Counted from the first letter of the stretch, positions 1 through 9,122 are shown. The stretch: 64,000 nucleotides of DNA from Aliikangiella sp. G2MR2-5 (GCF_015687155.1 NZ_JADPQF010000009.1:1-64000), one strand, 5' to 3'. The notes: generated by a model from the sequence alone, not told the origin. Numbers and translations are program-made.

Positions 1-549
1 CGAATAGATAGTAGTGAAATTCAGCGCATCGGCACCACTGCCCTGGTAGATATTATCATACTGGATTTTTTGGCCGCTGGAGCAGCTGATAGGATTGCCT
101 TCAGCGAGTTCTATTTTACACTCTTGTCTTCCGCAGGCTTCGGGGGTTCCGTCTTTGTTGGCATCTAGCACAGAGGCATGAGATGAACTATCACAATAAG
201 TTTCAGCAACATTAATGCTGTAAAAATCTTTGGTAAGCCAATTTCCACTAGATGGGCATCCTTTGCTGGCTAATCGATATTGAACACTAAATCTTGCAAC
301 TTCACCGTCGTAAAGAAAACCGACAAATGATTCCTGACAAACAATCCAGCTTTGACTACTTTTCCACGCTTCATATGCTTCTACTTCTGTCGAATATTGC
401 TCATCATTGACTAGCCATTTTTTAACATTTGGATCGTCTACCGGTGCAATCCAATTTAGTTCCTGAGCGTGCACTTCATAAGTGACCAAAAGAAAAAAAG
501 AAATTATTAAACTAGAGGTTAAGTGTTTCAAAAGCTGTTTGGCAATCAT
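1..549 (-). CDS. N-terminal part of an unidentified secreted protein (runs off window)
   Basis: An open frame of 183 codons starts with ATG at 549 and runs off the window start, so the C-terminus is missing. The first ~30 residues form a signal peptide with a hydrophobic core and a VHAQ-type cleavage site. The visible mature part has many cysteines and aromatic residues and a DANKDGTPEAC stretch that resembles a calcium-binding loop. I do not recognise the family. Such starts occur on large secreted or cell-surface proteins, for example RHS-type proteins, but nothing in the visible part settles this. Reading frame and signal peptide are seen directly; function is unknown. Confidence 0.7.
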   Translation of the reverse strand, partial: MIAKQLLKHLTSSLIISFFLLVTYEVHAQELNWIAPVDDPNVKKWLVNDEQYSTEVEAYEAWKSSQSWIVCQESFVGFLYDGEVARFSVQYRLASKGCPSSGNWLTKDFYSINVAETYCDSSSHASVLDANKDGTPEACGRQECKIELAEGNPISCSSGQKIQYDNIYQGSGADALNFTTIYS

Positions 550-770
550 TTTACATTCCTTGAAATATCCTAGAACCAAAAACATATTTTTATAATGATT
601 TAAAACCAACGATATGATTAGGTATCAGGTTATCTAGGTGCGGTTAGCGTTAGGCGGCGCATCGTAGCGAAAAAGGGCTAAAAAAGCTACAGGCAGGCAA
701 GCATATCCTTAGTAAATATTACACATATCAAATAATTAATTCGCTCCATAAACCAATTTATTTGATTCAT

Positions 771-802
771 AAAAAAACGCCGGATATTGACCGGCGTCTT
801 TT
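771..802 (-). terminator. Rho-independent terminator of sspB
   Basis: A 7-bp perfect stem (777-783 with 791-797, ACGCCGG/CCGGCGT) encloses a 7-nt loop. On the minus strand it is followed by a run of seven T. It lies about 45 bp past the sspB stop, so it ends sspB and possibly the upstream sspA transcript. Confidence 0.85.
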
Positions 803-844
803 GGAATAATCAAATTATGGATTTTAGAAAAATCGACTAAGAAC

Positions 845-1372
845 CTACTTGATAACTTTCAGATGGGAACCACTACGACCTTTGTCACCACTTTTGTCGT
901 CCGTCTGAGCTTTACCTTTTGCTCTTGAATCTTTTGCTTCAGAACTGGTTGGTGACTCCACCGCTTTAAGACCCTGAGACTTGTTCGGCTCATCTTCTAC
1001 AAGTGCATCAGTTTCGACGATTTCTTCAGACTCATCCGCCTCTTCCGTTTCCAGAACCGGAAACGCCATTCCCTGACCATTTTCCTGCGCATAGATGGCA
1101 AGAATAGCATTCATTGGAACATATATTTGTCGAGACTTGCCTGAAAACCTTGCGCTAAAAGATACCGCATCATTGTCAGCAAACCAGTCTCTTACCGCAC
1201 CAGGACTCGCATTAAGTACGATTTGATCATTTTGAATGTGCTCAACCGGTACATCGACATTTTTTTGAGTGGTATCAACTAAAATATAAGGCGTCGCACC
1301 GTTATCCAGAATCCACTCATAAATTGCGCGGAACAAATAAGGTTTGTTGGAACTAAAATTGTCTTCGTGCAT
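845..1372 (-). CDS. sspB: ClpXP protease specificity-enhancing factor SspB
   Basis: 175 residues, slightly longer than the usual ~160. SspB is a cytoplasmic adaptor that binds the ssrA degradation tag on proteins released from stalled ribosomes and delivers them to ClpXP. Residues 8-110 contain the SspB fold signature, including KPYLFRAIYEWILDNG near the N-terminus and the FSARFSGKSRQIYVP strand. An acidic, low-complexity linker (~110-165) leads to a short basic C-terminal tail ending LKVIK, matching the ClpX-docking tail of the family. It lies 75 bp after sspA, the standard sspA-sspB order. Identification is firm. Confidence 0.96.
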   Translation of the reverse strand: MHEDNFSSNKPYLFRAIYEWILDNGATPYILVDTTQKNVDVPVEHIQNDQIVLNASPGAVRDWFADNDAVSFSARFSGKSRQIYVPMNAILAIYAQENGQGMAFPVLETEEADESEEIVETDALVEDEPNKSQGLKAVESPTSSEAKDSRAKGKAQTDDKSGDKGRSGSHLKVIK

Positions 1373-1447
1373 GATTTCTTGAACAGGTAATTTGAGAGGT
1401 GCTTTAACGGGAGCGATTAAACTCCCGTCAAGCGGGTAAATAATGAC

Positions 1448-2077
1448 TTAGTTACGCAAGTCGCGTTCTGAGTCAGTTAAGCTGGCTTCGAAAGAATCAC
1501 GCTCGAAAAGTAACTGCATGTAGTTACTGACTTCCTTCGCGCCACGACCAGTCAACTTGATTCCCATTGCCGGTAAACGCCACATAAGAGGAGCCAGACA
1601 GCAATCAATCAGAGAAAACTCTTCACTTAAAAAGTAAGGTGTTTCACTGAATACTGGTGCAAGTGTTAGCAAGCTTTCGGTTAGTTCTTTACGAGACTTC
1701 TCAGCTTCTTTTTCTTTTCCATTCAGGATGGTATTCATCAGACTGTACCAGTCTTTCTCGATTCGATGCATCATCAAACGAGAACGTGCGCGAGCTACAG
1801 GATAAACCGGCATCAAAGGTGGATGCGGAAATCTTTCATCCAGATACTCCATAATGATTGGAGACTCAAACAATACCAACTCTCTGTCCACTAAAGTCGG
1901 TACAGTGTTGTATGGGTTAAGGTCAATTAAATCTTCAGGTGGCTGCTGATTTCCAACCACTTCGATGGCTTCAAAGTTAACCCCTTTTTCAGCCAGAACA
2001 ATACGAACCTGATGGCTGTATACATCGTCTGAGCCTGTGTAAAGAGTCATTACTGATCGTTTGGCTACTGTTGCCAT
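1448..2077 (-). CDS. sspA: Stringent starvation protein A
   Basis: 209 residues, a glutathione-S-transferase-fold protein that binds RNA polymerase and modulates transcription in stationary phase and stress in enterobacteria. The thioredoxin-like N-domain contains KRSVMTLYTGSDDVYSHQ, and the conserved surface segment ERFPHPPLMPVYPVARAR is present, followed by the all-helical C-domain. The ATG at 2077 is chosen because it has a GGAGAG ribosome-binding site 7-8 bases upstream and gives the family N-terminus. An upstream in-frame ATG at 2101 would add eight residues without family support. It sits downstream of petABC on the same strand and upstream of sspB. Confidence 0.96.
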   Translation of the reverse strand: MATVAKRSVMTLYTGSDDVYSHQVRIVLAEKGVNFEAIEVVGNQQPPEDLIDLNPYNTVPTLVDRELVLFESPIIMEYLDERFPHPPLMPVYPVARARSRLMMHRIEKDWYSLMNTILNGKEKEAEKSRKELTESLLTLAPVFSETPYFLSEEFSLIDCCLAPLMWRLPAMGIKLTGRGAKEVSNYMQLLFERDSFEASLTDSERDLRN

Positions 2078-2186
2078 TGAGAGCTCTCCGTAATTGCACA
2101 AAAGAGTAGCGAGCTAAAAACTCACTACTCTTTACAAACTAATAATTAAATCAAACGAAATCTATTCTTAAAAGCTTTCGCATTTA

Positions 2187-3065
2187 TTAGTGAATATCTT
2201 TCCAGTATTCTTTCTTCAAGAAGTACGCCAAAACACCAAAACCAAGAATAAACAACAGAACCCAAACGCCCAATCGTTTTCTTTCCTGCTTAATAGGCTC
2301 CCCGACGTAATCCAGGAAATAAACCAGATCAGTCATCGCATGATCAAACTCTTCTGGATTCAAGTTACCTTCTTGAACGATCTCGAAGTACTTACCTTCT
2401 TTAGAAAGTTTCACCAGTTCAGCTTCTTTTTCGTGAACCAGTTTTTCTGCTGCAGAAAGAACTTTTCTGGCCGCTTCAACATCGTTTCCATCTTCAATTT
2501 GCTTACGCGCATTGGCGATATCCGCTTTTGCGTACTCGATATCATTTTCAAGACCTTTAACCTGCTCGGTTTTGGCTTGAATACCTTGCATTAGCTCGAG
2601 CACGTGTGGCATACCAACATCTTTAAAGACACCGTTGTTTACCCCATAAGGACGCGACTCATCCTGATAGAAACCACGCAAATAGTTATACAACCAGTGG
2701 TTTCCACGAGAGCGAGCGATAAGCGAAAGATCCGGCGGCGCAGCACCAAACCAGTTAGCCGCAGCCTTCTTGTTCATATTGTTGGTCATCAAATCACCGA
2801 TTTTTCCACCGGTAAAAATCAGATTGTCCAACATTACATCTTCAGGAATTTTCAAGTCTGTCGCAGTACGCTTATAACGCTGAAAGCTCAGTGCATGACA
2901 ACCCATACAGTTGTTCATATAGATTTGTGCACCATTTTGTTGAGCAATAATCAGCTTGTCGCCAGTCAACTTTGGCATGTCATCATTTGGAAAAGTGAGC
3001 CCTGCTTCCGCCGCAGAAAGAGACAATGAAAACAGCGCACTGATTGCTATAATTAATTTTCTCAT
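2187..3065 (-). CDS. petC: Cytochrome c1 of the bc1 complex, with a coiled-coil insertion
   Basis: 292 residues, clearly longer than the ~240-260 usual for proteobacterial cytochrome c1. A signal peptide (1-19) is followed by the heme site C53-x2-C56-H57 and the axial Met region VGMPHVL (Met152). The C-terminal membrane anchor lies at ~265-283. Cytochrome c1 passes electrons from the Rieske protein to soluble cytochrome c on the periplasmic side. Residues ~163-225, just after the Met ligand, form a charged heptad-rich segment predicted to be coiled coil, and this accounts for the extra length. The ATG overlaps the petB stop by one base, indicating coupled translation. Confidence 0.96.
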   Translation of the reverse strand: MRKLIIAISALFSLSLSAAEAGLTFPNDDMPKLTGDKLIIAQQNGAQIYMNNCMGCHALSFQRYKRTATDLKIPEDVMLDNLIFTGGKIGDLMTNNMNKKAAANWFGAAPPDLSLIARSRGNHWLYNYLRGFYQDESRPYGVNNGVFKDVGMPHVLELMQGIQAKTEQVKGLENDIEYAKADIANARKQIEDGNDVEAARKVLSAAEKLVHEKEAELVKLSKEGKYFEIVQEGNLNPEEFDHAMTDLVYFLDYVGEPIKQERKRLGVWVLLFILGFGVLAYFLKKEYWKDIH

Positions 3066-4285
3066 TAGTGTGTCACCCTCTCTGGAACAGGCTTAGTTTC
3101 TCCCCAAGTACTCCACCAAGGCATCAACAGGAAGAAGGCGAAGTAATAAACCGTACAAATCTGAGCGACCAAAGTTCGCATAGGTGTTGGTCCCTTCATT
3201 CCCAGATACCCCAGGATAACAAAGGCAACAACGAACAAAGCAACCCATAGTTTGAAGCTCCAGTGCTTGTAACGAACCGACTTAACTTTTGCTCTGTCTA
3301 ACCATGGCATAAAGAAAAGTACGATTAATGAAGCAGCCATTGCAACAACACCTAACTGTTGATCAGGAACCGCACGCAGAATCGAGTAGAAAGGTGTGAA
3401 GTACCAAACCGGCGCAATGTGTGCAGGTGTCTTTAATGGATCCGCTGGCGTAAAGTTTGGTGGCTCAAGGAAGAAGCCGCCCATTTCTGGCGCAAAGAAA
3501 ATAACCAGACAGAACAGGAACAAGAATCCAGCAACACCCACAATATCTTTTACTGTGTAGTAAGGATGGAATGGAATGCCGTCTAACGGAATACCATTTT
3601 CATCTTTGTTTTTCTTGATTTCGATACCATCAGGGTTGTTAGAACCAACCTTATGAAGTGCAACGATATGCAAGAAAACCATCAATAATAATGCCATTGG
3701 CAAAGCAACAACGTGCAATGCGAAGAATCGGTTCAAGGTAGCGCCAGAGATAATGAAGTCACCACGGATCCACTCAGTGATATCTGCGCCATAAACAGGA
3801 ATTGCACTGAACAGATTAATAATTACCTGAGCACCCCAATATGACATGTTACCCCACGGAAGCAGATATCCCATGAAAGCTTCTGCCATCAGAAGAACAA
3901 AGATGATCATACCGAATAGCCATACAAGCTCGCGAGGTTTACGGAAAGAACCATAAATCAGACCACGGAACATATGCAGGTAAACCACAACGAAGAAAGC
4001 CGACGCGCCAGTGGAGTGCATGTAACGCAGTAACCATCCCCACTCAACGTCACGCATGATAAATTCAACCGATGCGTAAGCGCCTTCACCTGAAGGGTTA
4101 TAATTCATAGTTAACCAGATACCAGTCAGAATTTGGTTGACCAGTACAAGTAACGCTAAAGAGCCAAAGAAATACCAGAAGTTGAAGTTCTTTGGAGCGT
4201 AATATTCGGCCAGATGTTCATTCCAGACTTTTGTCGCAGGGAAACGATCATCGACCCATTGCATCAATGCAGCCATTTTAGTCAT
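3065..4285 (-). CDS. petB: Cytochrome b of the ubiquinol-cytochrome c reductase complex
   Basis: 406 residues, with about eight membrane helices. Paired heme-ligand histidines are visible in helix B (MHSTGASAFF; YLHMFRG) and helix D (FALHVVALP; FLHIVALH). The Qo-site motif reads PVWY, a known proteobacterial variant of PEWY. The protein carries both b hemes and both quinone sites of complex III in the inner membrane. It sits between petA and petC with one-base overlaps on each side, so the three genes form a tight operon. Length is normal for an unfused bacterial cytochrome b. Confidence 0.98.
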   Translation of the reverse strand: MTKMAALMQWVDDRFPATKVWNEHLAEYYAPKNFNFWYFFGSLALLVLVNQILTGIWLTMNYNPSGEGAYASVEFIMRDVEWGWLLRYMHSTGASAFFVVVYLHMFRGLIYGSFRKPRELVWLFGMIIFVLLMAEAFMGYLLPWGNMSYWGAQVIINLFSAIPVYGADITEWIRGDFIISGATLNRFFALHVVALPMALLLMVFLHIVALHKVGSNNPDGIEIKKNKDENGIPLDGIPFHPYYTVKDIVGVAGFLFLFCLVIFFAPEMGGFFLEPPNFTPADPLKTPAHIAPVWYFTPFYSILRAVPDQQLGVVAMAASLIVLFFMPWLDRAKVKSVRYKHWSFKLWVALFVVAFVILGYLGMKGPTPMRTLVAQICTVYYFAFFLLMPWWSTWGETKPVPERVTH

Positions 4286-4869
4286 TATGCGGCCCCCTCA
4301 TCGACACCGATCATGATTGATGAATCGGAAGTATAAGAATAAGGTGGTACTTCAAGATTTTTTGAAGCCGGAACACCCGAGAAAACACGACCAGCAAGGT
4401 CAAAACGAGAACCGTGACATGGGCAGAAGAAACCGCCGCCCCAATCAACTTCGGTTTCTTTCTGATGCTGTGGTACACATCCCAGATGAGTACAGATACC
4501 AACGAGTACCAGTACGTCTGGTCTGACAGAACGAACATCTTTGTCGACGTAAGCTGGTTGCTGTTCAGGAAACTTTTCTGAAGTAGGATCTTTTAAATCA
4601 TGTTTTGTATTTTTAAGCGCCTCAATCACTGAGTCGCTACGCTTAACCACAAAAACGGGTTTTCCACGCCACTCAACCTTGACCATTTGGCCCACTTCCA
4701 ATTTATCAAGAGAAACTTCTACAGGCGCACCAGCAGCTTGTGCTTTTGCGCTAGGGTTCCACGACTTGACAAAGGGTACGGCCACGCCAACCGCGCCTAC
4801 TGCACCAACAGCAGAGGTTGCTAGCGTTAAGAAACGGCGCTTGCCGTTATCTACACCATCATTACTCAT
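4285..4869 (-). CDS. petA: Rieske iron-sulfur protein of the bc1 complex
   Basis: 194 residues. The N-terminus has a twin-arginine-like motif (KRRFLTLA) and one hydrophobic helix, consistent with Tat export and membrane anchoring. The 2Fe-2S binding boxes CTHLGC and CPCHGS are intact. The protein accepts an electron from quinol at the Qo site and moves it to cytochrome c1. It is the first gene of petABC; a GGGGAG ribosome-binding site precedes the ATG. A good sigma-70 promoter lies ~120 bp upstream at 4992-5020. Confidence 0.97.
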   Translation of the reverse strand: MSNDGVDNGKRRFLTLATSAVGAVGAVGVAVPFVKSWNPSAKAQAAGAPVEVSLDKLEVGQMVKVEWRGKPVFVVKRSDSVIEALKNTKHDLKDPTSEKFPEQQPAYVDKDVRSVRPDVLVLVGICTHLGCVPQHQKETEVDWGGGFFCPCHGSRFDLAGRVFSGVPASKNLEVPPYSYTSDSSIMIGVDEGAA

Positions 4870-4991
4870 TCGGATAGTCTCCCCATCGACCGGTAATTCT
4901 ATTCATTACATTGTTTTTATCTGGCAGTTTGATTCAATTTTCAGCCATTTTTCGGGCCATCAAACCACCGAGAAATAGGATTCGCGGGCAG

Positions 4992-5020
4992 ATCATAAAG
5001 AAAACCTATAACTTTTACAA
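4992..5020 (-). promoter_or_regulatory. Predicted sigma-70 promoter of petABC
   Basis: On the minus strand TTGTAA (5015-5020) and TATGAT (4992-4997) are separated by exactly 17 bases. Transcription would begin near 4985, leaving a leader of about 115 nt before petA. This is inferred from consensus only. The rest of 4870-5286 is AT-rich and shows no further gene. Confidence 0.55.
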
Positions 5021-5286
5021 GGAAATGGCATTTTTTGTTTATAACATATTGTTTTATAACATAATTTATTTTCTAATTCAGAAAAGTCGCTGCTATGTTC
5101 CAGCCCTTTTTGTACTAAGAAATTAAGGTTATTTGGCTTTGTCGTTAAAAAGAGGATATTTTTAACTAAAACCAGCATGTTTTACTCTGTGAGCAAATTA
5201 TGACAATGTTGCTCGCGAGCCCTGAGTTAGCACCGATATAAAGCAGGCTACCAACAATCCGATAAAACAACTAGTCAAACGCCCAT

Positions 5287-6540
5287 ATGAACAAAAGCAA
5301 GCTCCACTTTAAACTACCTCAGCTGGGACCAGCGATATTGGTTACCGCTGCATTTATAGGTCCGGGTACGGTGATTACAGCAAGCCTGGCGGGGGCAAAT
5401 TTTGGTTACGCCTTACTTTGGGCCATTTTATTTTCAGTGCTGGCAACGATTATATTGCAGGAAATGACCGCAAGACTGGGAATTGTAACCGGCAAAGGTC
5501 TGGGGGAAAATATTCGAGCCAATCTGAAACACCCTTTGTTGCGAGCGCTTTCAATATTGATGGTCGTTAGTGCGCTCATTATTGGCAACGCAGCCTATCA
5601 GGGTGGCAATATCTCGGGAGCAAGTCTCGGGCTGTCAGCTCTTGCGGGAGATTTAGCCATCTCAAGTCAATCTATTAATAATCAATCGATTAATTTCTGG
5701 CCACTAATTATCGGTAGCATTGCCTTTTTCCTGCTTTGGCGTGGCAGTTTTAAACTGGTTGAAAAGTCATTGATGGTTCTGGTTGGCTTAATGAGTGTTG
5801 CTTTTTTAGTGACCTTTCTGCTAACCCGTCCTGATATTGGTGCGCTATTTTCGGGATTATTGCTTCCGGTTTTTCCAGAGGGAGCAACATTAACCATTAT
5901 CGCGTTAATTGGAACGACGGTAGTTCCCTATAATCTTTTTCTGCATGCTGCCAGTGTCAGTCAAGAATGGAAGCATCCGGAAGATCTGGGCAAAGCAAGA
6001 AAAGATCTGTTTATTGCCATTCCTGTTGGCGGTCTGATTTCTATCGCCATTGTGTCAACCGCTGCCGCTGCGTTTTTCGGAAAACAGATTCAACTCTCTT
6101 CGGCGGCAGATCTCGCACCAGCCCTTGAGCCGCTTTTTGGCGAGTGGGCAAAAGTGTTTATGGCATTGGGTCTTTTTGCTGCCGGGATCTCTTCGGCGAT
6201 TACTGCACCACTTGCTTCGGCCTATGCGCTAAGCGGTATTCTCAATTTGAATAACCAGCTGAACTCTCTGCCATTCCGAATAGTATGGATCGTCATTCTA
6301 TTGGTCGGAGTAACTATTGCTAGCGCCGGATATCGACCAGTAACCGTGATCTGGTTTGCACAGGTTGCCAACGGCATTTTATTGCCCATCGTCTGCATTT
6401 TCTTGCTGTGGCTGATGAATCAGCCGATACTTAAAGAGCATAGAAATGGAACCATCCAGAACATTCTGGGATTTATTGTTTTGGCAGTTACCCTGGTTCT
6501 GAGTGCGCGAAGCTTAATGTCAGCTTTTGGATTGTTGTAA
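5287..6540 (+). CDS. Nramp-superfamily transporter (YcsG-like), lacking the usual metal ligands
   Basis: 417 residues with ~11 predicted membrane helices and the LeuT-type Nramp layout. Helix 1 contains IGPGTV where metal-transporting Nramps have DPGN, so the conserved Asp and Asn ligands are replaced by Gly and Thr. Helix 6 reads VPYN instead of MPHN, losing the Met ligand. It therefore is unlikely to be an ordinary Mn/Fe transporter. It is 52 bp upstream of pxpABC, the same partnership as ycsG beside ycsF-kipI-kipA in Bacillus subtilis. A role in uptake of 5-oxoproline or a related compound is an inference from neighbours. Family assignment is firm; substrate is open. Confidence 0.85.
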   Translation: MNKSKLHFKLPQLGPAILVTAAFIGPGTVITASLAGANFGYALLWAILFSVLATIILQEMTARLGIVTGKGLGENIRANLKHPLLRALSILMVVSALIIGNAAYQGGNISGASLGLSALAGDLAISSQSINNQSINFWPLIIGSIAFFLLWRGSFKLVEKSLMVLVGLMSVAFLVTFLLTRPDIGALFSGLLLPVFPEGATLTIIALIGTTVVPYNLFLHAASVSQEWKHPEDLGKARKDLFIAIPVGGLISIAIVSTAAAAFFGKQIQLSSAADLAPALEPLFGEWAKVFMALGLFAAGISSAITAPLASAYALSGILNLNNQLNSLPFRIVWIVILLVGVTIASAGYRPVTVIWFAQVANGILLPIVCIFLLWLMNQPILKEHRNGTIQNILGFIVLAVTLVLSARSLMSAFGLL

Positions 6541-6592
6541 CTTTGAGCGGGATTCTTTTTTTGAGAAATAATTTTTATCAGGTATAGCTTTT

Positions 6593-7339
6593 GTGGATAT
6601 TAACTGCGATATGGGAGAAGGAATAAGTCTCGCTGACTGTCTGAGCGACAATCAGTTAATGCCTTATATCACCCGTTGTAATATTGCCTGCGGTGGACAT
6701 GCCGGTAGTGAAGCGATTATCAGAGAAACCATTCTTAATGCCAAAAGACACAAGTTGTCTATTGGCGCTCACCCCGGATATGAAGACAAAGCTAACTTTG
6801 GTCGCAAGTCTCTTGATCAATCAGTAGAAAGAACCGTTGAATCAGTGCAAAAACAGCTTGAATGCTTTTTTGAGATCGCAAGGCAGTGCGAAGTTAAAGT
6901 CGACCATATTAAACTGCATGGTGCGCTCTACAATGATATAGAAAACAGTGAAAACTCAAGGTCAGAGAATGAACTGGGCAGAAGACTGGTGAAACTTTTT
7001 CAGAGTGATTACGATCAAGTTCTGATTCTGGGCCTTGCACAGGGACAACTTGCTCATCTTTGTAAAAACAGTGGGTTGATATTTTTTGGAGAAGCCTTTA
7101 TCGACAGACGATATTTGGCGAATGGAAAACTGAGTCCGAGAAATATTTCCGGCGCAGTCATTCAAGATGCAGAACAGGCATCCGCTCAAGCACTCAACCT
7201 TATAGAAAAGAAACCAATTGAAACGCTGGATGGGCACTCTATCTTGATAGAAGCCCAAACTCTGTGCATTCATGGGGACAATCCGGCAGCACTCGGAATA
7301 TTGCAGGCAATTCAATCACGATCTAAGATTAATCATTGA
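6593..7339 (+). CDS. pxpA: 5-oxoprolinase subunit A (LamB/YcsF family)
   Basis: 248 residues, normal length. With PxpB and PxpC it forms the ATP-dependent 5-oxoprolinase that opens 5-oxo-L-proline, a damage product of glutamine and glutamate, to glutamate. The family signatures are clear: DINCDMGEG at the N-terminus, CNIACGGHAG, IGAHPGYEDKANFGR, HIKLHGALYN, and the FIDRRY and CIHGDN segments towards the C-terminus. The start is GTG at 6593; no ATG lies upstream in frame and the following residues match the family N-terminus. It is the second gene of a transporter-pxpABC operon. Confidence 0.94.
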   Translation: MDINCDMGEGISLADCLSDNQLMPYITRCNIACGGHAGSEAIIRETILNAKRHKLSIGAHPGYEDKANFGRKSLDQSVERTVESVQKQLECFFEIARQCEVKVDHIKLHGALYNDIENSENSRSENELGRRLVKLFQSDYDQVLILGLAQGQLAHLCKNSGLIFFGEAFIDRRYLANGKLSPRNISGAVIQDAEQASAQALNLIEKKPIETLDGHSILIEAQTLCIHGDNPAALGILQAIQSRSKINH

Positions 7340-7382
7340 CTCGGTATTTCACACTTAAAATTCATTAAGCCAAGGATCAACC

Positions 7383-8123
7383 ATTAATCCGCCAGACTAT
7401 AAAATTATTGCCAATGGCGACAGTGCGCTGACAGTTGAATTCATGGCGCGCGTAAGTCCCCTTTTATCCCAATATATTCATCAGTTAAGTGAGAATTTAA
7501 AAAACCATAAGCCTCAGTGTGTGAATGAAATAATACCGGCGTATCGAAGTTTGACTGTTTGTTTTGATCCTCTGATTTTTGAGCACAAAATAGTTGAGGA
7601 ACAACTGGAAAAAGTAATCGCTCAATCGTATTTTAATGACCTGCTGGAAGCCAATGAAACGCTCATTAAAATTCCAGTTTGTTATCAGGGAGATTTCGCG
7701 TCGGACCTAGCCTTTGTCGCAGAAACAAATAATCTGACCTGCGAACAGGTTATTGAGCGTCATACAAAGCCAACCTACCTGGTCAATATGCTTGGCTTTC
7801 TTCCCGGCTTTTTATATCTCAGCGGTTTGGATGAAAGTTTACATACAGCCCGTAAAGCGATCCCTGCGCTTCAAGTGGAAGCGGGAGCCATTGGTATCGG
7901 CGGAGGACAAACCGGAATTTATCCTTTTGCCAGCCCCGGAGGGTGGCATATCATAGGTCAAACACCAGTCAAAATATTTAAGCCTGAATCAGACACACCT
8001 TTTATCGCCAAACCTATGGATCATATTCAATTTGTTCCAATTGACGAAGCTGAATTCCAAAGAATCGCCCGGTCAGAAAACGAGTTTTCAGGTGTCGATA
8101 TTAGTGAGAAAAACCGGCTATGA
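7383..8123 (+). CDS. pxpB: 5-oxoprolinase subunit B (KipI family), apparent AUU start
   Basis: 246 residues if read from the ATT codon at 7383. The first ATG in frame (7443) would delete the conserved KipI N-terminus, because codons 7395-7442 encode DYKIIANGDSALTVEF, the family's first strand and GD-AL motif. No ATG, GTG or TTG occurs between the upstream stop (7356-7358) and 7395, whereas ATT at 7383 has an AAGGA ribosome-binding site (7372-7376) at ideal spacing. AUU initiation is known for infC. Downstream motifs include GFLPGFLYLSGL, AGAIGIGGGQTGIYP and SPGGWHIIG. A sequencing error could mimic this. Confidence 0.88.
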   Translation: MNPPDYKIIANGDSALTVEFMARVSPLLSQYIHQLSENLKNHKPQCVNEIIPAYRSLTVCFDPLIFEHKIVEEQLEKVIAQSYFNDLLEANETLIKIPVCYQGDFASDLAFVAETNNLTCEQVIERHTKPTYLVNMLGFLPGFLYLSGLDESLHTARKAIPALQVEAGAIGIGGGQTGIYPFASPGGWHIIGQTPVKIFKPESDTPFIAKPMDHIQFVPIDEAEFQRIARSENEFSGVDISEKNRL

Positions 8124-9064
8124 GTTTACGATTTATTAAACCAGGGTTACAAACCAGCCTGCAGGATTCTGGTCGTTCAGGCTTTATGCATCATGGAATA
8201 GGCGCCGGTGGTGTAATGGATAGTGATTCAGCTAGTCTGGCAAACTGGCTGGTTGGCAACCCTGCTAACGCCGCGGTACTGGAGATCACCTTAATAGGCC
8301 CGGTAATTGAGTTTTTGTCACCGATGACGATTGCCGTATGTGGCGCAGAGTTTGTTCTGTCCCTGAATGAATTCCCAATTGAAAATGGCGAGAGCATTGA
8401 AGTTGAAAAAGGAGATATTTTGACTTTCGGTCACAGAGAAAGCGGTTCACGTGCTTATCTGGCTTTTTCCGCCGAGCCCGATGTTGAAAAATGTTTCGAC
8501 AGTTTTTCAACCCAGCTCTCAGCCGGTTTCGGTGGTTTTAAGGGCAGAGCATTTCAAGCCAATGAAGAACTTGCACTGAAGAAGATTCGTCAGACGAAAA
8601 CTCGTCGCCTACCGCGTAGTCTGGTTGCAAACTATCTGGGAAAATACCTGTTTCGCTGCTGCCCTGCGGTGGAAACCGAAAAATTTGAAACATCTGTACT
8701 GCAAAAGTTTCAACAATCGGCCTATCAGGTTTCAGCGGATTCAAATCGAATGGGAGTCAGGCTAATTGGCGAGCCTATCGACTACCAGGCAATTGGCGAA
8801 ATAATATCCGGCGGCCTTACTCAGGGCTCCATTCAGTTACCCTCGTCAGGCTTGCCTATTATTTCGTCAGTGGATGGACAAACTATCGGCGGTTATCCCA
8901 GAATAGCCAATATTATTAGTGCCGACCTTCCGCTGCTGGGTCAATTAAGAGCAAATGACAGAGTAAGATTTCAAATAGTTACTCTTGAAAAAGCAGTCAA
9001 TTTTCTACGACAGAAACAGGCTTATTATAATCGGCTTTTAGCAGGCAAACTCACAGCACATTAA
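8120..9064 (+). CDS. pxpC: 5-oxoprolinase subunit C (KipA family)
   Basis: 314 residues. The ATG overlaps the pxpB stop (ATGA), which indicates translational coupling. Family signatures include PGLQTSLQDSGRSGFMHHGI near the N-terminus, GVMDSDSASLANWLVGN, and the C-terminal core SNRMGVRLIGEP, GSIQLPSSGLPIIS and DGQTIGGYPRIA. It forms the carboxyltransferase-like half of the PxpBC part of 5-oxoprolinase. Last gene of the operon; a hairpin lies 60 bp downstream. Confidence 0.95.
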   Translation: MSLRFIKPGLQTSLQDSGRSGFMHHGIGAGGVMDSDSASLANWLVGNPANAAVLEITLIGPVIEFLSPMTIAVCGAEFVLSLNEFPIENGESIEVEKGDILTFGHRESGSRAYLAFSAEPDVEKCFDSFSTQLSAGFGGFKGRAFQANEELALKKIRQTKTRRLPRSLVANYLGKYLFRCCPAVETEKFETSVLQKFQQSAYQVSADSNRMGVRLIGEPIDYQAIGEIISGGLTQGSIQLPSSGLPIISSVDGQTIGGYPRIANIISADLPLLGQLRANDRVRFQIVTLEKAVNFLRQKQAYYNRLLAGKLTAH

Positions 9065-9122
9065 ACGACTATTTGACTTGTTCACTAAGACTCAACTTAA
9101 ACCTGTGTGTAATCATGATAGC

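Noticed and set aside
2190-3029. Plus-strand open frames opposite petC
   Set aside because: Shadows of the highly conserved petC frame; no credible protein features.
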